The notes below the pieces were generated by a model. It was not told where the DNA came from. It saw only the letters and a list, made by a program, of their open reading frames with translations, and did no database searches. Of a DNA stretch of 64,000 nt, positions 15,946-25,987 are shown piece after piece (position 1 is the first letter of the stretch; every line of letters begins with the position of its first letter). Source of the stretch: Moorella sp. E308F. GTDB taxonomy: Bacteria; Bacillota; DSM-521; Neomoorellales; Neomoorellaceae. The stretch lies in assembly GCF_006538365.1 (NCBI RefSeq), contig NZ_BJKN01000003.1, positions 267,965 through 331,964 of the forward strand. The letters are read 5' to 3'. A program made the translations under genes and the position numbers.

Positions 15946-16529
15946 GCGAAAAAGATTATTTTGTCCACGAAACGGCCTGCGTAGATGCCGGGGCCAGAAT
16001 CGGCAGGGGAACGAAGGTCTGGCACTTCTGTCATATTATGCCGGGAGCGGAAATAGGTGAAAACTGCAACCTGGGCCAGAATGTTTTTGTGGCCCGGAAC
16101 GTAAAAATAGGCAACAACGTCAAGATCCAGAACAACGTTTCCGTTTACGAAGGGGTTATCCTGGAAGACGACGTCTTTTGCGGGCCGAGCATGGTCTTTA
16201 CCAACGTCAGAACGCCGCGGGCGGCTTATCCCCGCAATACCAGCAGCGATTACGCTAGCACTCTGGTGAAGAGGGGGGCCTCCATCGGCGCCAATGCCAC
16301 AATTGTCTGCGGGGTGACTATCGGCGAATGGGCTTTTGTTGCGGCGGGGACGGTGGTGACAAAAGACGTGCCGCCCTACGCCCTGGTGGCCGGCGTACCG
16401 GCCCGGATCGCCGGCTGGGCCTGCGAGTGCGGCGTACCTTTAAAGTTTGCCGGGAATACCACTACCTGCAGCGAATGCGGCAAGAAATATGAAAAGCGAG
16501 GAGAAGCTACCGTTGAGCGGATTGCCTAA
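15942..16529 (+). CDS. wbpD: Left-handed beta-helix N-acetyltransferase (WbpD type)
   Basis: 195 residues with hexapeptide repeats ([52 protein letters not shown]) building a trimeric beta-helix. It should acetylate the 3-amino group of UDP-GlcNAc(3NH2)A with acetyl-CoA. The C-terminus carries CECG...CSECG (about residues 166-183), a zinc ribbon seen in several WbpD homologues. It overlaps both neighbours. Confidence 0.9.
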   Translation: MSEKDYFVHETACVDAGARIGRGTKVWHFCHIMPGAEIGENCNLGQNVFVARNVKIGNNVKIQNNVSVYEGVILEDDVFCGPSMVFTNVRTPRAAYPRNTSSDYASTLVKRGASIGANATIVCGVTIGEWAFVAAGTVVTKDVPPYALVAGVPARIAGWACECGVPLKFAGNTTTCSECGKKYEKRGEATVERIA

Positions 16530-17625
16530 AATTCCCGTTTTAGACCTTACTCCCGAGATTGAAGCCCTCTGGGACGAGCTGATGGCTGCCATCCAGGGTG
16601 TCTTGAAGTCAGGCCAGTTCATCATGGGTCCCAATGTAAAAGCCTTTGAACAGGAAGCAGCCGCTTACCTGGGGGTCAAGCACGCCGTCGGGGTGAACTC
16701 AGGTACCGACGCCCTGGTTATAGCCTTACGCGCCGCAGGAATCGGTCCTGGGGCTGAAGTAATTACCACTCCCTTCACCTTTTTTGCCACCGCCGAGGCC
16801 ATCAGCCAGGTGGGAGCAACTCCGGTTTTTGTCGATATCGACCCAAAGACTTTCAATATCAACCCCGACCTTATCGAGCCAGCCATCACATCGCGCACCA
16901 GGGCCATCTTGCCGGTGCACCTCTACGGCCAGGCCGCCGACATGGACCCCATAATGGAGCTGGCGAAGAAGTACAACCTTAAAGTAATCGAAGATACCGC
17001 CCAGGCCTTCGGGGGGGAGTATAAAGGACGGAAACTCGGCACTATCGGCGACGCCGGGTGTTTTTCCTTTTTCCCTTCTAAGACCCTGGGCGCTTTCGGT
17101 GACGGGGGGCTTATCGCCACCAATGACGACGAAATTGCGGAAAAAGCCCGCATGCTGCGGGTCCACGGGGCTAAAAAGAAGTATTACAATGAAGTAATAG
17201 GCTACAACTCTCGCCTGGACGAGATCCAGGCCGCCATCCTGCGGGTGAAACTGCCGCACATTGATGAGTGGAACGAGGCCAGGCGGCAGGCGGCAAAGCG
17301 TTACAATGAGCTTCTAAAAGACGTGCCGGGCATCGTAACACCTTACGAAGCCCCGTACGCCAGGCATGTCTATCACCAGTACACTATACGGGTGCCGGAC
17401 GGGATGCGGGATAAGATGAAGCAGTTCCTGGCCGACCAGGCCATCGGCACCATGGTCTACTATCCTGTTCCCGTGCACAAACTGCCGGTCTACGCCGGAA
17501 GCAACTACCGTCTACCAGAATCCGAAAAGGCGGCTGGCGAAGTGCTGTCGCTGCCCATCTGGCCGAAAATCCTTGATGAAACACAGGCAAGGGTTGCTAA
17601 AGTCCTGGAGGCCACTCTGGTATGA
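16513..17625 (+). CDS. wbpE: DegT/DnrJ/EryC1 aminotransferase (WbpE type)
   Basis: 370 residues if started at the TTG at 16513, which has GAGGAG nine bases upstream. An ATG at 16489 is in frame but lacks a ribosome site. PLP enzyme features: [24 protein letters not shown] and the Schiff-base Lys in [12 protein letters not shown]. It should aminate the 3-keto-UDP-uronic acid made by WbpB, usually with glutamate. It starts inside the acetyltransferase gene, so A-B-D-E are one transcript. Confidence 0.9.
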   Translation: MSGLPKIPVLDLTPEIEALWDELMAAIQGVLKSGQFIMGPNVKAFEQEAAAYLGVKHAVGVNSGTDALVIALRAAGIGPGAEVITTPFTFFATAEAISQVGATPVFVDIDPKTFNINPDLIEPAITSRTRAILPVHLYGQAADMDPIMELAKKYNLKVIEDTAQAFGGEYKGRKLGTIGDAGCFSFFPSKTLGAFGDGGLIATNDDEIAEKARMLRVHGAKKKYYNEVIGYNSRLDEIQAAILRVKLPHIDEWNEARRQAAKRYNELLKDVPGIVTPYEAPYARHVYHQYTIRVPDGMRDKMKQFLADQAIGTMVYYPVPVHKLPVYAGSNYRLPESEKAAGEVLSLPIWPKILDETQARVAKVLEATLV

Positions 17626-17834
17626 GCGCCGGCCTTACCCGTATTAAGGCCCTGCTTCGCAGGAGTTCCTTTGCCCGTAATGTGGCGGTTCTCGCTGGAG
17701 GCACAGCGGTAGTGCAGGCCATCGTGGTGCTGGCTTTGCCCATTCTCACGCGGCTTTATAATTTTAGGCCGAGCCGGTCATCTAATTGTTCTCGTCTACA
17801 GCACTTTCTGCTCTCGAACCTCAAGATATATTGA
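17622..17834 (+). pseudogene. Truncated first Wzx flippase
   Basis: The start (FARNVAVLAGGTAVVQAIVV, then LPILTRLY) is the first membrane span of a polysaccharide flippase, and it is coupled to the aminotransferase by a 4-bp ATGA overlap. After about 46 codons the sequence becomes non-membrane (NFRPSRSSNCS) and stops. The break near 17760 is a recombination junction, and an intact but different flippase begins at 17869. The lineage has probably exchanged the downstream half of its sugar cluster here. Confidence 0.8.
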
Positions 17835-17868
17835 GTGTGAGTACCCGGATAACGCTTGGTGATTTTTT

Positions 17869-19131
17869 ATGATTAATCGTCTGCTTCGGCATCCTGTAGG
17901 GCAAAACATTCTGTATCTATATGGCGTTCGTTTTGCAGGATACCTTATCCCGCTTTTTACGTTGCCCTACCTAGCGCGGGTAATGGGGGCCGAGACCTTC
18001 GGTTTACTTGCTTTCGCGCAGTCGTTTGCCCTCTGGCTGGCTCTTCTCGTGGAGTACGGGTTCAACCTTTCGGCGACCCGCGACGTAGCCCGTTATCGGG
18101 AGGACGCATCCAGGGTGGCTGGTATCGCGGCGGGGGTTCTGGGGGCAAAGGGTTTGCTACTGGTTTTGAGCTTGGGAATAGCTGGCCTATCTTGGTTGGC
18201 GGCGCCCCTTTTTCACGACCATTCAGCGTTACTCTGGTGGGCCTGGCTGGCGGCTATATTTCAAGGTCTGAGCCCGCTTTGGTACTTCCAGGGGATCGAA
18301 CGCATGCAAACGCCAGCTTTGCTGGATATCGGCAGCCGTGTGCTCGTGATGCTGGGCATCTTTGCTCTCGTTAAGGCCCGCGAAGATGCCTGGCGGGTAC
18401 TAGCCCTCCAGGCGTTTGGTAATGGCATGGCGGTTGGACTGTCCCTTAACCTAATGTACAGGGAAGTGCGTTTCCGCCTTCCCACACTTTGGGACACCTG
18501 GCAAGCTCTTCGCCTGGGTTTTAGCATGTTCTTCTTCCGGAGCGCGGTAAGCCTATATACGACTGCGAACGCCTTTATTCTCGGGCTCTTCGTTGCACCT
18601 GCCCTCGTAGCATACTATGCAGGAGCAGAAAAGATTGCCAAGGCGGTGCTAGCGTTAGTCGGTCCCATCTCCCAGGCCTTATACCCTAGAGTGAGTCATG
18701 AAATCGCGAGGGACTATAGTAGGGCGCGTCGTTTGGCCCGGTTTAGCCTATTTGTGATGGGGCTGTCTGGGGGACTGATGGCTGCGGGGCTTATTATTGC
18801 GGCACCTCTAGCAGTGCGCGTATTACTCGGTCCAGGATACGAGCCAGCAGTCCCCGTGCTACGGCTCATGGCTTTGTTGCTCCCCATTATCGCGTTGAGT
18901 AACGTTTTTGGCATTCAGTGGATGCTACCCCTGGGCCTAGATCGTAATTTCAACGTGATCATTGTTTCTGCTGGACTGCTCAATCTCGTTTTGGCGGTAT
19001 TGCTCGCCCCTCGCTTTGGCCCGCAAGGTATGGCCTGGGCAGTGGTCATTTCTGAAGCTTTTGTCACATTGGCTATGTATGTTATACTTTCGCGTCTGGG
19101 GCTTAGCCCCCTGCAGGAGGAGACGGTATGA
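17869..19131 (+). CDS. Oligosaccharide flippase (Wzx/RfbX type)
   Basis: 420 residues, about 12 predicted membrane spans. The start GQNILYLYGVRFAGYLIPLF, then LPYLARVMG, is typical of RfbX-like translocases of the polysaccharide biosynthesis superfamily. It flips undecaprenyl-linked repeat units across the membrane. Its stop overlaps the UDP-galactopyranose mutase start by 4 bp. Codon use in this gene and the next few differs slightly from the upstream wbp genes (more TTG/CTT Leu), consistent with separate acquisition. Confidence 0.9.
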   Translation: MINRLLRHPVGQNILYLYGVRFAGYLIPLFTLPYLARVMGAETFGLLAFAQSFALWLALLVEYGFNLSATRDVARYREDASRVAGIAAGVLGAKGLLLVLSLGIAGLSWLAAPLFHDHSALLWWAWLAAIFQGLSPLWYFQGIERMQTPALLDIGSRVLVMLGIFALVKAREDAWRVLALQAFGNGMAVGLSLNLMYREVRFRLPTLWDTWQALRLGFSMFFFRSAVSLYTTANAFILGLFVAPALVAYYAGAEKIAKAVLALVGPISQALYPRVSHEIARDYSRARRLARFSLFVMGLSGGLMAAGLIIAAPLAVRVLLGPGYEPAVPVLRLMALLLPIIALSNVFGIQWMLPLGLDRNFNVIIVSAGLLNLVLAVLLAPRFGPQGMAWAVVISEAFVTLAMYVILSRLGLSPLQEETV

Positions 19132-20249
19132 AGGTAGATTGGCTGATCGTGGGCGCAGGGTTCACGGGGGCTACGCTGGCCGAGCGGATCGCTTCGGTGA
19201 TGGGTCAGAAAGTGCTTTTGGTTGAACGTCGCGACCACATCGGGGGCAACGCCTATGACGAGTACAACGAACACGGCATCTTGGTACATCGCTACGGTCC
19301 CCATATCTTCCACACCAACAGCAAGAAGGTCTGGGACTATCTATCCCGCTTCACGCGGTGGCGGACTTACCAACATCGGGTACTGGGGATTGTGGAAGGG
19401 AAGAAGATACCTATACCGTTCAACTTAAATTCCCTTTACGCCATTTTCCCTCCCCGCCATGCCGAGCGCCTGGAGGAAAAACTCGTCGGCTATTATGGTC
19501 TGGGCGCAAAGGTGCCAATTCTGAGACTTCGGGAGAATGAGGACAAGGACATTCGCTTTTTGGCCGAGTATGTTTACCAGAACATCTTCTACGGTTACAC
19601 TCTGAAGCAGTGGGGACTGAGGCCGGAGGAACTCGACCCTTCCGTAACCGAGAGGGTACCGGTCTACATAAGCCGTGACGACCGCTACTTCCAGGACATC
19701 TACCAGGCCATCCCTGGCGAGGGCTATACCGCTATGTTTCGCCAAATGCTCCGGAATCCCAACATCAAGATCTTGCTCAACACCGACTTCCGGGAGATCC
19801 TGGATGAGGTGCGCTTTAACCGCATGATCTACACCGGGCCTATTGATGCCTTCTTTGACTATATGCATGGGCCGCTCCCCTACCGCTCGTTGCGCTTTGA
19901 GTTCGTAACTTTGCATCAGGAGTGGTTCCAGGAAGCAGGTACGGTAAACTACCCCAACGAGTACGACTTCACCCGAATCACTGAGCAGAAGCACCTCTCG
20001 GGGCAGCAATTGCCGGTGACTACCTTGGTTTACGAATACCCAGAGGCCTACCGGCCGGGGGAGAACGATCCCTACTACCCGGTGCTCCGGGAGGAGAATC
20101 GGGAAGTCTATGCACGTTGCCTGGAGGAAGCTAAGAAGCTGAAGGGTACAGTACTCTTTGCTGGGCGATTGGCAGACTACAAGTACTACAATATGGACCA
20201 GGCTGTGGAAAGAGCCTTGAAGCTATTTGAAGGGGAGGTAGCCAGGTGA
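19128..20249 (+). CDS. glf: UDP-galactopyranose mutase
   Basis: 373 residues, typical for Glf. N-terminal FAD motif VGAGFTGATLAE, then RRDHIGGNAYDE, GPHIFHTN, and the conserved Y-KQWG (YTLKQWGLRPEEL). It converts UDP-galactopyranose to UDP-galactofuranose. The GalE at 40191 could supply UDP-Gal. A GGAGGAG site precedes the ATG, and its stop overlaps the next start by GTGA. Confidence 0.95.
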   Translation: MKVDWLIVGAGFTGATLAERIASVMGQKVLLVERRDHIGGNAYDEYNEHGILVHRYGPHIFHTNSKKVWDYLSRFTRWRTYQHRVLGIVEGKKIPIPFNLNSLYAIFPPRHAERLEEKLVGYYGLGAKVPILRLRENEDKDIRFLAEYVYQNIFYGYTLKQWGLRPEELDPSVTERVPVYISRDDRYFQDIYQAIPGEGYTAMFRQMLRNPNIKILLNTDFREILDEVRFNRMIYTGPIDAFFDYMHGPLPYRSLRFEFVTLHQEWFQEAGTVNYPNEYDFTRITEQKHLSGQQLPVTTLVYEYPEAYRPGENDPYYPVLREENREVYARCLEEAKKLKGTVLFAGRLADYKYYNMDQAVERALKLFEGEVAR

Positions 20250-21163
20250 ACGAACGTGTGTGTGCTGTTGTAGTGACCTATAACCGCAAGACTCTTCTAC
20301 GGGAGTGTCTGCACTCGTTGATTACGCAGACGCGGCCCCCAGACGAAATACTGGTCGTGAACAATGCCAGCACTGATGGGACGCGCGAGATGCTTCAGAA
20401 CGAGTTCCCCCTGGTAAAAGTAATAGATCTCCCCAGTAACATGGGCGGAGCAGGGGGATTCCACGAGGGAATGAAGTGGGCCTACGAAGAGGGTTATAAC
20501 TGGATCTGGTTGATGGATGATGACGGAATTCCGGCGGCGGATTGTTTGCAAAGGTTGCTTGAATTGGGCGACAATGAGCTAAGTATACGAGCTCCATTGG
20601 TATTACGAAAGGATGATTCCGAGAAAAGGCTCGCGTTCGGCCTGGTTTACAAGGGGCGCAGAATAGAGAGAGAAAAAGATGCCTTGGGTGCTGCAGTGGG
20701 CTTTTTACTGGAAGGTGTTTCTAACCCTTTCAATGGCGTCTTAGTTCACAGGAGCGTTGTAAAAAAGACTGGTCTTCCCCAAAAAGAGTTCTTTTTATGG
20801 GGAGATGAGACAGAATATATGCTGCGAGCAAAGAAGTTCGGAGTAAAAATCGGCACTGTTGTGAAGGCTTTATTCTTTCACCCACCAAATCGAATGTTGC
20901 CGAAGTCGGTGAAGGTGCTTTGGGTATCATTCAGCGTACACCATACTGAAGATCACCTGAGAAATTTCCTCATTCTCAGAAACGGAGCCTATATTGCTGC
21001 GCGGTATTACGGTTTAACCAGAATGCTAAAGCACTTCATCAAATACTTTTTATTCTACCTTCAGGAGTATGGATTAATTGCCGGGCTTTGGAGTTTGCGT
21101 GTGGCGTGGATGGGGTTGCGGGGCGATTTCAAAATGCCAGAAGCCCTTAATTGGAGAAGTTAA
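20246..21163 (+). CDS. GT2 glycosyltransferase, probable galactofuranosyltransferase
   Basis: 305 residues from a GTG at 20246. GT-A fold marks: VVTYNRKTLLRECL at the start, NNASTDGTREML, and LMDDDGIPA as the metal-binding DDD motif. Later WGDETEYMLRAKKFG resembles rhamnosyl/galactofuranosyl transferases. The direct coupling to glf suggests that it uses UDP-galactofuranose. Acceptor unknown. Confidence 0.85.
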   Translation: MNERVCAVVVTYNRKTLLRECLHSLITQTRPPDEILVVNNASTDGTREMLQNEFPLVKVIDLPSNMGGAGGFHEGMKWAYEEGYNWIWLMDDDGIPAADCLQRLLELGDNELSIRAPLVLRKDDSEKRLAFGLVYKGRRIEREKDALGAAVGFLLEGVSNPFNGVLVHRSVVKKTGLPQKEFFLWGDETEYMLRAKKFGVKIGTVVKALFFHPPNRMLPKSVKVLWVSFSVHHTEDHLRNFLILRNGAYIAARYYGLTRMLKHFIKYFLFYLQEYGLIAGLWSLRVAWMGLRGDFKMPEALNWRS

Positions 21164-21193
21164 CGTTTATCTAGATCTTGTTCAAGGATGGAC

Positions 21194-21622
21194 ATGGTGA
21201 ATTTATTCTCAGCCTTTGTCACTTTTCTAGTAGGGGTTATATCGTTATGTCATACGAGAGGGTTTGTAGCATTGTTTCTCATAGGTATCCTGCTTTTACC
21301 TTGTGTTACAGTTTATGGTTTAACATTGCGTAGTGAGATGATTCTTATACCAGTGCTCTTTGGAATACTCTTGCTCCGGAGATCATTTTCTTTAGCCTTT
21401 CCCCGTGTCAGTTGGTTGCTCTTCAGCCTTTGGTTGTGGATTTTCTTAGTTTCTCTGATTGGAGTATTGACCGGAAGCGCAGACAGGATTCTGTGGGCTA
21501 ACGTGTATGCCTATCTGAGGCCTGTGCTTGTCTTATTGATGTTTTACAATCTAGCCTTGGACCAGACGGGACAGGGGCGTCTCGGTATATGGCCCCTGAG
21601 GTATTTTATAGCGCATTTTTAA
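21194..21622 (+). pseudogene. Truncated O-antigen polymerase paralogue
   Basis: 142 codons from the ATG at 21194 (AAGGA six bases before). The stretch parallels the N-terminus of the intact polymerase at 21971: TLRSEMILIPVLFGILLLRR against DFRTEMILLPTLFGVLLLRR, followed by matching spans. It stops after the fourth or fifth span in a frame-altered tail (GQGRLGIWPLRYF), whereas the intact gene reads HDDAWRLLRYF. This is a decayed tandem copy. Confidence 0.8.
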
Positions 21623-21970
21623 GCAATCAAGTAAGCGCCCAACCATTTGTGGCATAATCTCCAAAGTTAGGAGGCGAGCCCGTTGGCTGGTGAGGTATGG
21701 ATGTATCAGTACGTAAAACAGAGAAGCACTGGAGGATTTTAGATGCACGCGGCGTGCCAAAAGTCAATATTAAATTCCTTTTGTGGTACACCGTGATCCT
21801 AGTCATTTGGATTCCTGCTCTACCATAGCTTTATATAAGAGGCGGCAGGGTATATGCGCAGAATTGAAGAGAAAATTATATAAAGTTCAGGCTGCTAACT
21901 TGAATGATGTACGGCGAATGCTGGAAACCCAAATTATGGGAATGCCTATATCACGGGAAGGATTGAATTG
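21623..21970. other. Gap between the two polymerase copies
   Basis: About 350 bp. A short plus-strand frame (VSVRKTEKHWRILDARGVPK...) begins near 21700 but ends after about 40 codons. A 62-codon frame at 21783-21971 has no recognisable content. Probably scrambled remains of the lost part of the first polymerase or an unrelated insertion. Confidence 0.4.
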
Positions 21971-23278
21971 ATGAGTATAACGACCTTGGTATCGGGCTTG
22001 GGCACTTTTCTAGTAGTATTTACTTCACTGCATCAAGTGAGGCGATCCGCCGTATTGCTTCTTTTGGTCATCCTGATGGCCCCCTATCTAAGCATTTTTG
22101 GCTTGGACTTCCGCACCGAAATGATTCTTTTACCCACTCTCTTTGGGGTCCTTTTATTGCGTAGATTTTATTTGGGCTTGGCTATCCCTTCCGTGATCTG
22201 GTTGCTCCTAGCCCTTTGGTTATGGCTCTTTACGGTATCCGCGATTGGTATAATGAGCGGAGTTGTAGACAGCGTTTTGTTGATTAACGCTTACGCTTTT
22301 GTAAGACCCATTCTGATAGTGTTAATTTTCTTCAATCTGGATTTATCGCATGACGACGCTTGGCGCCTGTTACGCTATTTTGCGTACACGGCTATACCTT
22401 TAGGATTACTTTCTATTGGCCAGAGCCTAGGAATTCCGCTGGCAATAATACTAACGGTGGAAGGTTATACTTCGGCATTTCGTACTTCCGTGGCAAATCT
22501 ACTAGAAGCTACGGGAACAATTCTACGTTCTACTAGCATCTTTGAAAGCCCTGTCTACGCTGCCGTTTATTTTCTACTTGCCCTTGGTACGGCCCTTCTT
22601 TGGCTAATGGTACCTCCAGAAAAACTAAACCATAAACAGAGACTTTTTCTAATAATTTCCGTCCTTTGTGCAGCCGTGGGAGGTTTACTAACGTTATCTT
22701 CAACTTTCTTCGCAGGAATAAGTTTACTCATAATATGGTTGATGTTTCGTTTGCCCATACGTAGAAAAATCAGGTTTTTGCTTATAAGTATAGTTTTCGC
22801 GGTACTGCTGGCTTTTATAGTGAGTTTGCTGGGTAGTCACGAATCTCGCCTTGAGGGCTCTTTATCCTATCAGGTTTCACGAATAGTAAACCTTACCTTA
22901 TTCGATACACGCTACGATCCAGAGAGAGGATTTCTTGCTAACGCTATTAAGGCGATTTTGGAGCGGCCCCTTACGGGCTGGGGTTGGAGCAGATTAGAAG
23001 ATGTGTTTGTTGGCGATTCAATTTACGTAGTCTTGGCCTACTACGGCGGTATAATCGCTCTTGGGTTGTTCCTTATAGCTTTGTTCTTTATAGCTCTTGC
23101 TGCTCTTCGTAGCGGTTTTTTGGGAGAGATTCTTTTGTTGTGGCTTGTGGTGTTTTTGGCAACTGGTTTAGGTAGCCCTTCTTTTTTTATACCTAGACTA
23201 GGGGAATGGTGGTGGGCGCTTGTTGGTATTGCATTAGCGGATAATAGCCGCAGGAGGAGAGTATGTTGCATAAAATAA
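21971..23278 (+). CDS. O-antigen polymerase/ligase-like membrane protein (Wzy type)
   Basis: 435 residues from the ATG at 21971, with ten or more hydrophobic spans and a large loop after the middle (RLEGSLSYQVSRIVNLTLF ... GFLANAIKAILERPLTGWGW). The 'ERPLTGWGWS' segment is typical of the Wzy_C/O-antigen ligase periplasmic loop. It would polymerise or transfer the repeat units exported by the flippase. Its 3' end overlaps the next glycosyltransferase by 16 bp. Confidence 0.85.
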   Translation: MSITTLVSGLGTFLVVFTSLHQVRRSAVLLLLVILMAPYLSIFGLDFRTEMILLPTLFGVLLLRRFYLGLAIPSVIWLLLALWLWLFTVSAIGIMSGVVDSVLLINAYAFVRPILIVLIFFNLDLSHDDAWRLLRYFAYTAIPLGLLSIGQSLGIPLAIILTVEGYTSAFRTSVANLLEATGTILRSTSIFESPVYAAVYFLLALGTALLWLMVPPEKLNHKQRLFLIISVLCAAVGGLLTLSSTFFAGISLLIIWLMFRLPIRRKIRFLLISIVFAVLLAFIVSLLGSHESRLEGSLSYQVSRIVNLTLFDTRYDPERGFLANAIKAILERPLTGWGWSRLEDVFVGDSIYVVLAYYGGIIALGLFLIALFFIALAALRSGFLGEILLLWLVVFLATGLGSPSFFIPRLGEWWWALVGIALADNSRRRRVCCIK

Positions 23279-24381
23279 AGGTACTCCACATCATTCCCAA
23301 CTTTGGCGCGGGCGGAGCTGAGCGGCTTTTGGTAAACCTCCTTGAGGCCTTTGATCGCGAGCGCTTTGAAGTGGCGGCCGTGAGTCTCTACCCCGAAAGC
23401 GTGACGATATTGGAAAAAGAGATTAAGAAGAAGGAGCTTAAGGTATATTTTCTCAATAAGCGCCGAGGGCTAGATCTGCGGATAATACCCCAGCTTAATT
23501 CCCTTTTTCGTTCTTTCCGCCCCGATGTTATACATACTCATCTATATGTGTTGCGCTACACTCTGCTGCCAACACTTTTTTGCAAAGTTCCGGTGCGTGT
23601 CCACACGGTCCACAATATAGCTCAAAAAGAAGTAGACTGGCTCGGAAAATTAGTGCACTGGATTGCTTTTCGGTTAGGGGGCGTTGTGCCTGTTAGTATC
23701 TCACAGGAGGTGGCGAACACCGTTCGGGATATATACGGGCAGGGTATTAATACGCCGTTGATCTACAACGGGATCCCCACTACGCGTTTTGTTTCTAAAG
23801 CAAGGCGAAATAATGCTAAAAGTGAAAAGGACGTAGTATTGCTGCATATAGGGAGGTTTGCACCTCAAAAGAATCACAAATTACTTATAGAAGCGTTTGC
23901 GCTGGCTGTTAAGGAATATACAACGATGCAGCTCTGGCTTGTAGGAGATGGCCCTTTAAGGCGAGCAGTGGAAAGGCTTGTCAAGGAGAGAGAATTGGAG
24001 GAAAAAGTCTTTTTCCTGGGTATACGGGATGATGTGCCTGAGCTCTTGGCAGACTCTGATGTATTTATTCTTCCATCCGACTGGGAAGGGGTGCCGCTGA
24101 CTGTGTTGGAAGCAATGGCGGCCGACAAGCCGGTAATTGCCACTGCCGTTGGGGGTGTTCCGGAATTGGTAGAGGATGGGGTGACTGGGATTCTGGTGCC
24201 TCCTTGTAATTCCTATGCACTAGCACAAGGAATCCTGCGTCTCGTTAAAAACACGGATCTCCGCCAACGCATGGGTAAAGCGGCGCAAAAACGGGCTCTT
24301 GAGCGATTTGACATAACCCGGACCGCCAGAGAGTATGAAGCCTTGTATTTGAAGCTCTTGAGGGAGTGTGGACGGGCATGA
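23263..24381 (+). CDS. GT4 glycosyltransferase
   Basis: 372 residues. Start VLHIIPNFGAGGAERLLVNL is the GT4 donor-side glycine loop. The C-terminal domain has LLHIGRFAPQKNHKLLIEAF and the nucleotide-sugar binding E-x7-E: PSDWEGVPLTVLEAMA. It resembles the WcaL/EpsF groups of capsule transferases. Overlap with the polymerase gene indicates an operon. Donor and acceptor cannot be read from the sequence. Confidence 0.9.
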   Translation: MLHKIKVLHIIPNFGAGGAERLLVNLLEAFDRERFEVAAVSLYPESVTILEKEIKKKELKVYFLNKRRGLDLRIIPQLNSLFRSFRPDVIHTHLYVLRYTLLPTLFCKVPVRVHTVHNIAQKEVDWLGKLVHWIAFRLGGVVPVSISQEVANTVRDIYGQGINTPLIYNGIPTTRFVSKARRNNAKSEKDVVLLHIGRFAPQKNHKLLIEAFALAVKEYTTMQLWLVGDGPLRRAVERLVKERELEEKVFFLGIRDDVPELLADSDVFILPSDWEGVPLTVLEAMAADKPVIATAVGGVPELVEDGVTGILVPPCNSYALAQGILRLVKNTDLRQRMGKAAQKRALERFDITRTAREYEALYLKLLRECGRA

Positions 24382-24390
24382 CGCATCTAG

Positions 24391-24513
24391 CCAGTTGAGT
24401 TTCGGGATCGTTGGATTACTTACCAACAGGTTTGGAAAAATCGGGTTAGGGCGCTTGGCGTTAAGGTAATTCAGAAGCTGCGGGAGCCGGGAGAGGTGGT
24501 GATCGTCAGGTGA
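24391..24513 (+). pseudogene. 40-codon C-terminal remnant of a lost sugar gene
   Basis: An open frame from 24391 to the TGA at 24511-24513 reads FRDRWITYQQVWKNRV then ALGVKVIQKLREPGEVVIVR. It has no start codon, but its stop overlaps the GTG of the next transferase by the 4-bp GTGA, exactly like real couplings in this cluster. It is best read as the tail of a deleted gene once translated with 24510. The family is not recognised. Confidence 0.5.
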
Positions 24514-25715
24514 AAATTGCTTACATAACAGCACATGCTCCGTTCGGGCGGGGGGAGACCTTCGTCCTGGAGGAGATGCTCGCGATGGCCGAACTTGGTG
24601 TTGAACTCGTCATTGTGCCCCGGAATCCTCCAAAAGAAGTTTTCCACGATCTGGCCCGGCAGCTTTTGGACCGCGCGATATGGCTGCCCTTATTCAACTG
24701 GCGAATTTTCCTCTCCTTTTTGAAAACGGTGGCTTTGAATCCTCGCTTGTGGAGGATTCTAGGTAGAATTTTACGTCATTCGCGAACGCTGAAGATCCTG
24801 GTTAAGAATCTTGCTGTTGTCCCCAAAGCGGTGTTTATCGCCGGTTTGCTGCGTCAGGCCAGAGTGGAACATATCCACGCCCATTGGGGTTCGACCACGG
24901 CCACTATGGCCTGGATAGCGTCGGAACTCACGGGTATTCCATGGAGTGTCACCCTCCACCGATGGGATATTGCGGAGAACAACCTGCTCAGATTTAAAGT
25001 AGAACGGGCGGCTTTTGTGCGGTGTATTTCCGAGGACGGGCGGCGCGAGGTACTGTGTATTGTAGGCGAAACGTATCAAGACAAAGTGAAAGTGCTGCAC
25101 ATGGGAGTCCGGCTGCCTGACACGTTGCTTCCGCAATTCCACCCATCGCGACCCGATTTTGTGTTCGCCTGCCCGGCCAATCTTGTGCCCGTAAAGGGCC
25201 ATCGGTTTCTAATAGAAGCCTGTGCGCTGCTGCTGGAAACAGGGATTCGCGACTTTCGATGCCTTTTCATCGGGGATGGTCCCCTTGAGGCTGAAATTCG
25301 CCAGCAAATCGCGCAACTTGGATTGGAGGAGGTTGTCAGTCTCGTTGGCCGTCTGCCCCATGGGGAACTATTGCGGATGTATGAAAGAGGTGAAGTGGAC
25401 GCGGTGGTCCTCCCCAGTATAGTCACTGGCGATGACGAGAGGGAGGGTATCCCGGTAGCTTTAATGGAGGCCATGGCGTATGGAATCCCTGTGGTTTCCA
25501 CCAACACCGGCGGCATACCAGAATTGCTCTCAGACGGTGCCGGTATAATTGTAAGGGATAAAGATGCGCGGCAGCTAGCTGGTGCGGTGGAAAGACTTAT
25601 CAAGGACGAAAAGCTGGCCAGGGAGATCGGTGAGAAAGGGCGTCGAAAGGTTGATGAAGAGTTTAATCTCCATAAGAATGTAAAGCTACTTTTGCAGAAG
25701 ATCAAAAGCAAGTAG
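24510..25715 (+). CDS. GT4 glycosyltransferase
   Basis: 401 residues from a GTG at 24510 behind GAGAGG. GT-B signs: MKIAYITAHAPFGRGETFVL at the start, HIHAHWGSTTATMAWIAS, then PVKGHRFLIEACALL and the donor motif REGIPVALMEAMAYGIP. The central His-Ala-His-Trp pattern is common in colanic-acid-type WcaL transferases. About 270 bp after it (25716-25987) hold no recognised gene. Confidence 0.9.
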   Translation: MKIAYITAHAPFGRGETFVLEEMLAMAELGVELVIVPRNPPKEVFHDLARQLLDRAIWLPLFNWRIFLSFLKTVALNPRLWRILGRILRHSRTLKILVKNLAVVPKAVFIAGLLRQARVEHIHAHWGSTTATMAWIASELTGIPWSVTLHRWDIAENNLLRFKVERAAFVRCISEDGRREVLCIVGETYQDKVKVLHMGVRLPDTLLPQFHPSRPDFVFACPANLVPVKGHRFLIEACALLLETGIRDFRCLFIGDGPLEAEIRQQIAQLGLEEVVSLVGRLPHGELLRMYERGEVDAVVLPSIVTGDDEREGIPVALMEAMAYGIPVVSTNTGGIPELLSDGAGIIVRDKDARQLAGAVERLIKDEKLAREIGEKGRRKVDEEFNLHKNVKLLLQKIKSK

Positions 25716-25987
25716 CAAAGAGCTGGGTGGCTTGGGCGGGCAGAGACCTATACCGAAGCTTATGCTAGCGTAGTTCCTGTATTTTCGGGTGAAGAGATTC
25801 AAAACCCTCCTGGCTCGATTGAGAGAACATATTACCGTTCGAGAAATTAATCAAAAAGTTCGGCTGGCTCGCTAACGGGGTTTGTTCTCAGATGGTATTG
25901 TGTATATAGCTATGTTATGACTTAATTTCACAAAAGCGATAAGATCCTTTTAATGAGTAATTAGGTTAAAGCACTTCTGGAGGCCCT

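Noticed and set aside
25716-25987. 28-codon frame (VKRFKTLLARLREHITVREI...) as a small gene
   Set aside because: Too short, no clear ribosome site, no similarity recognised.
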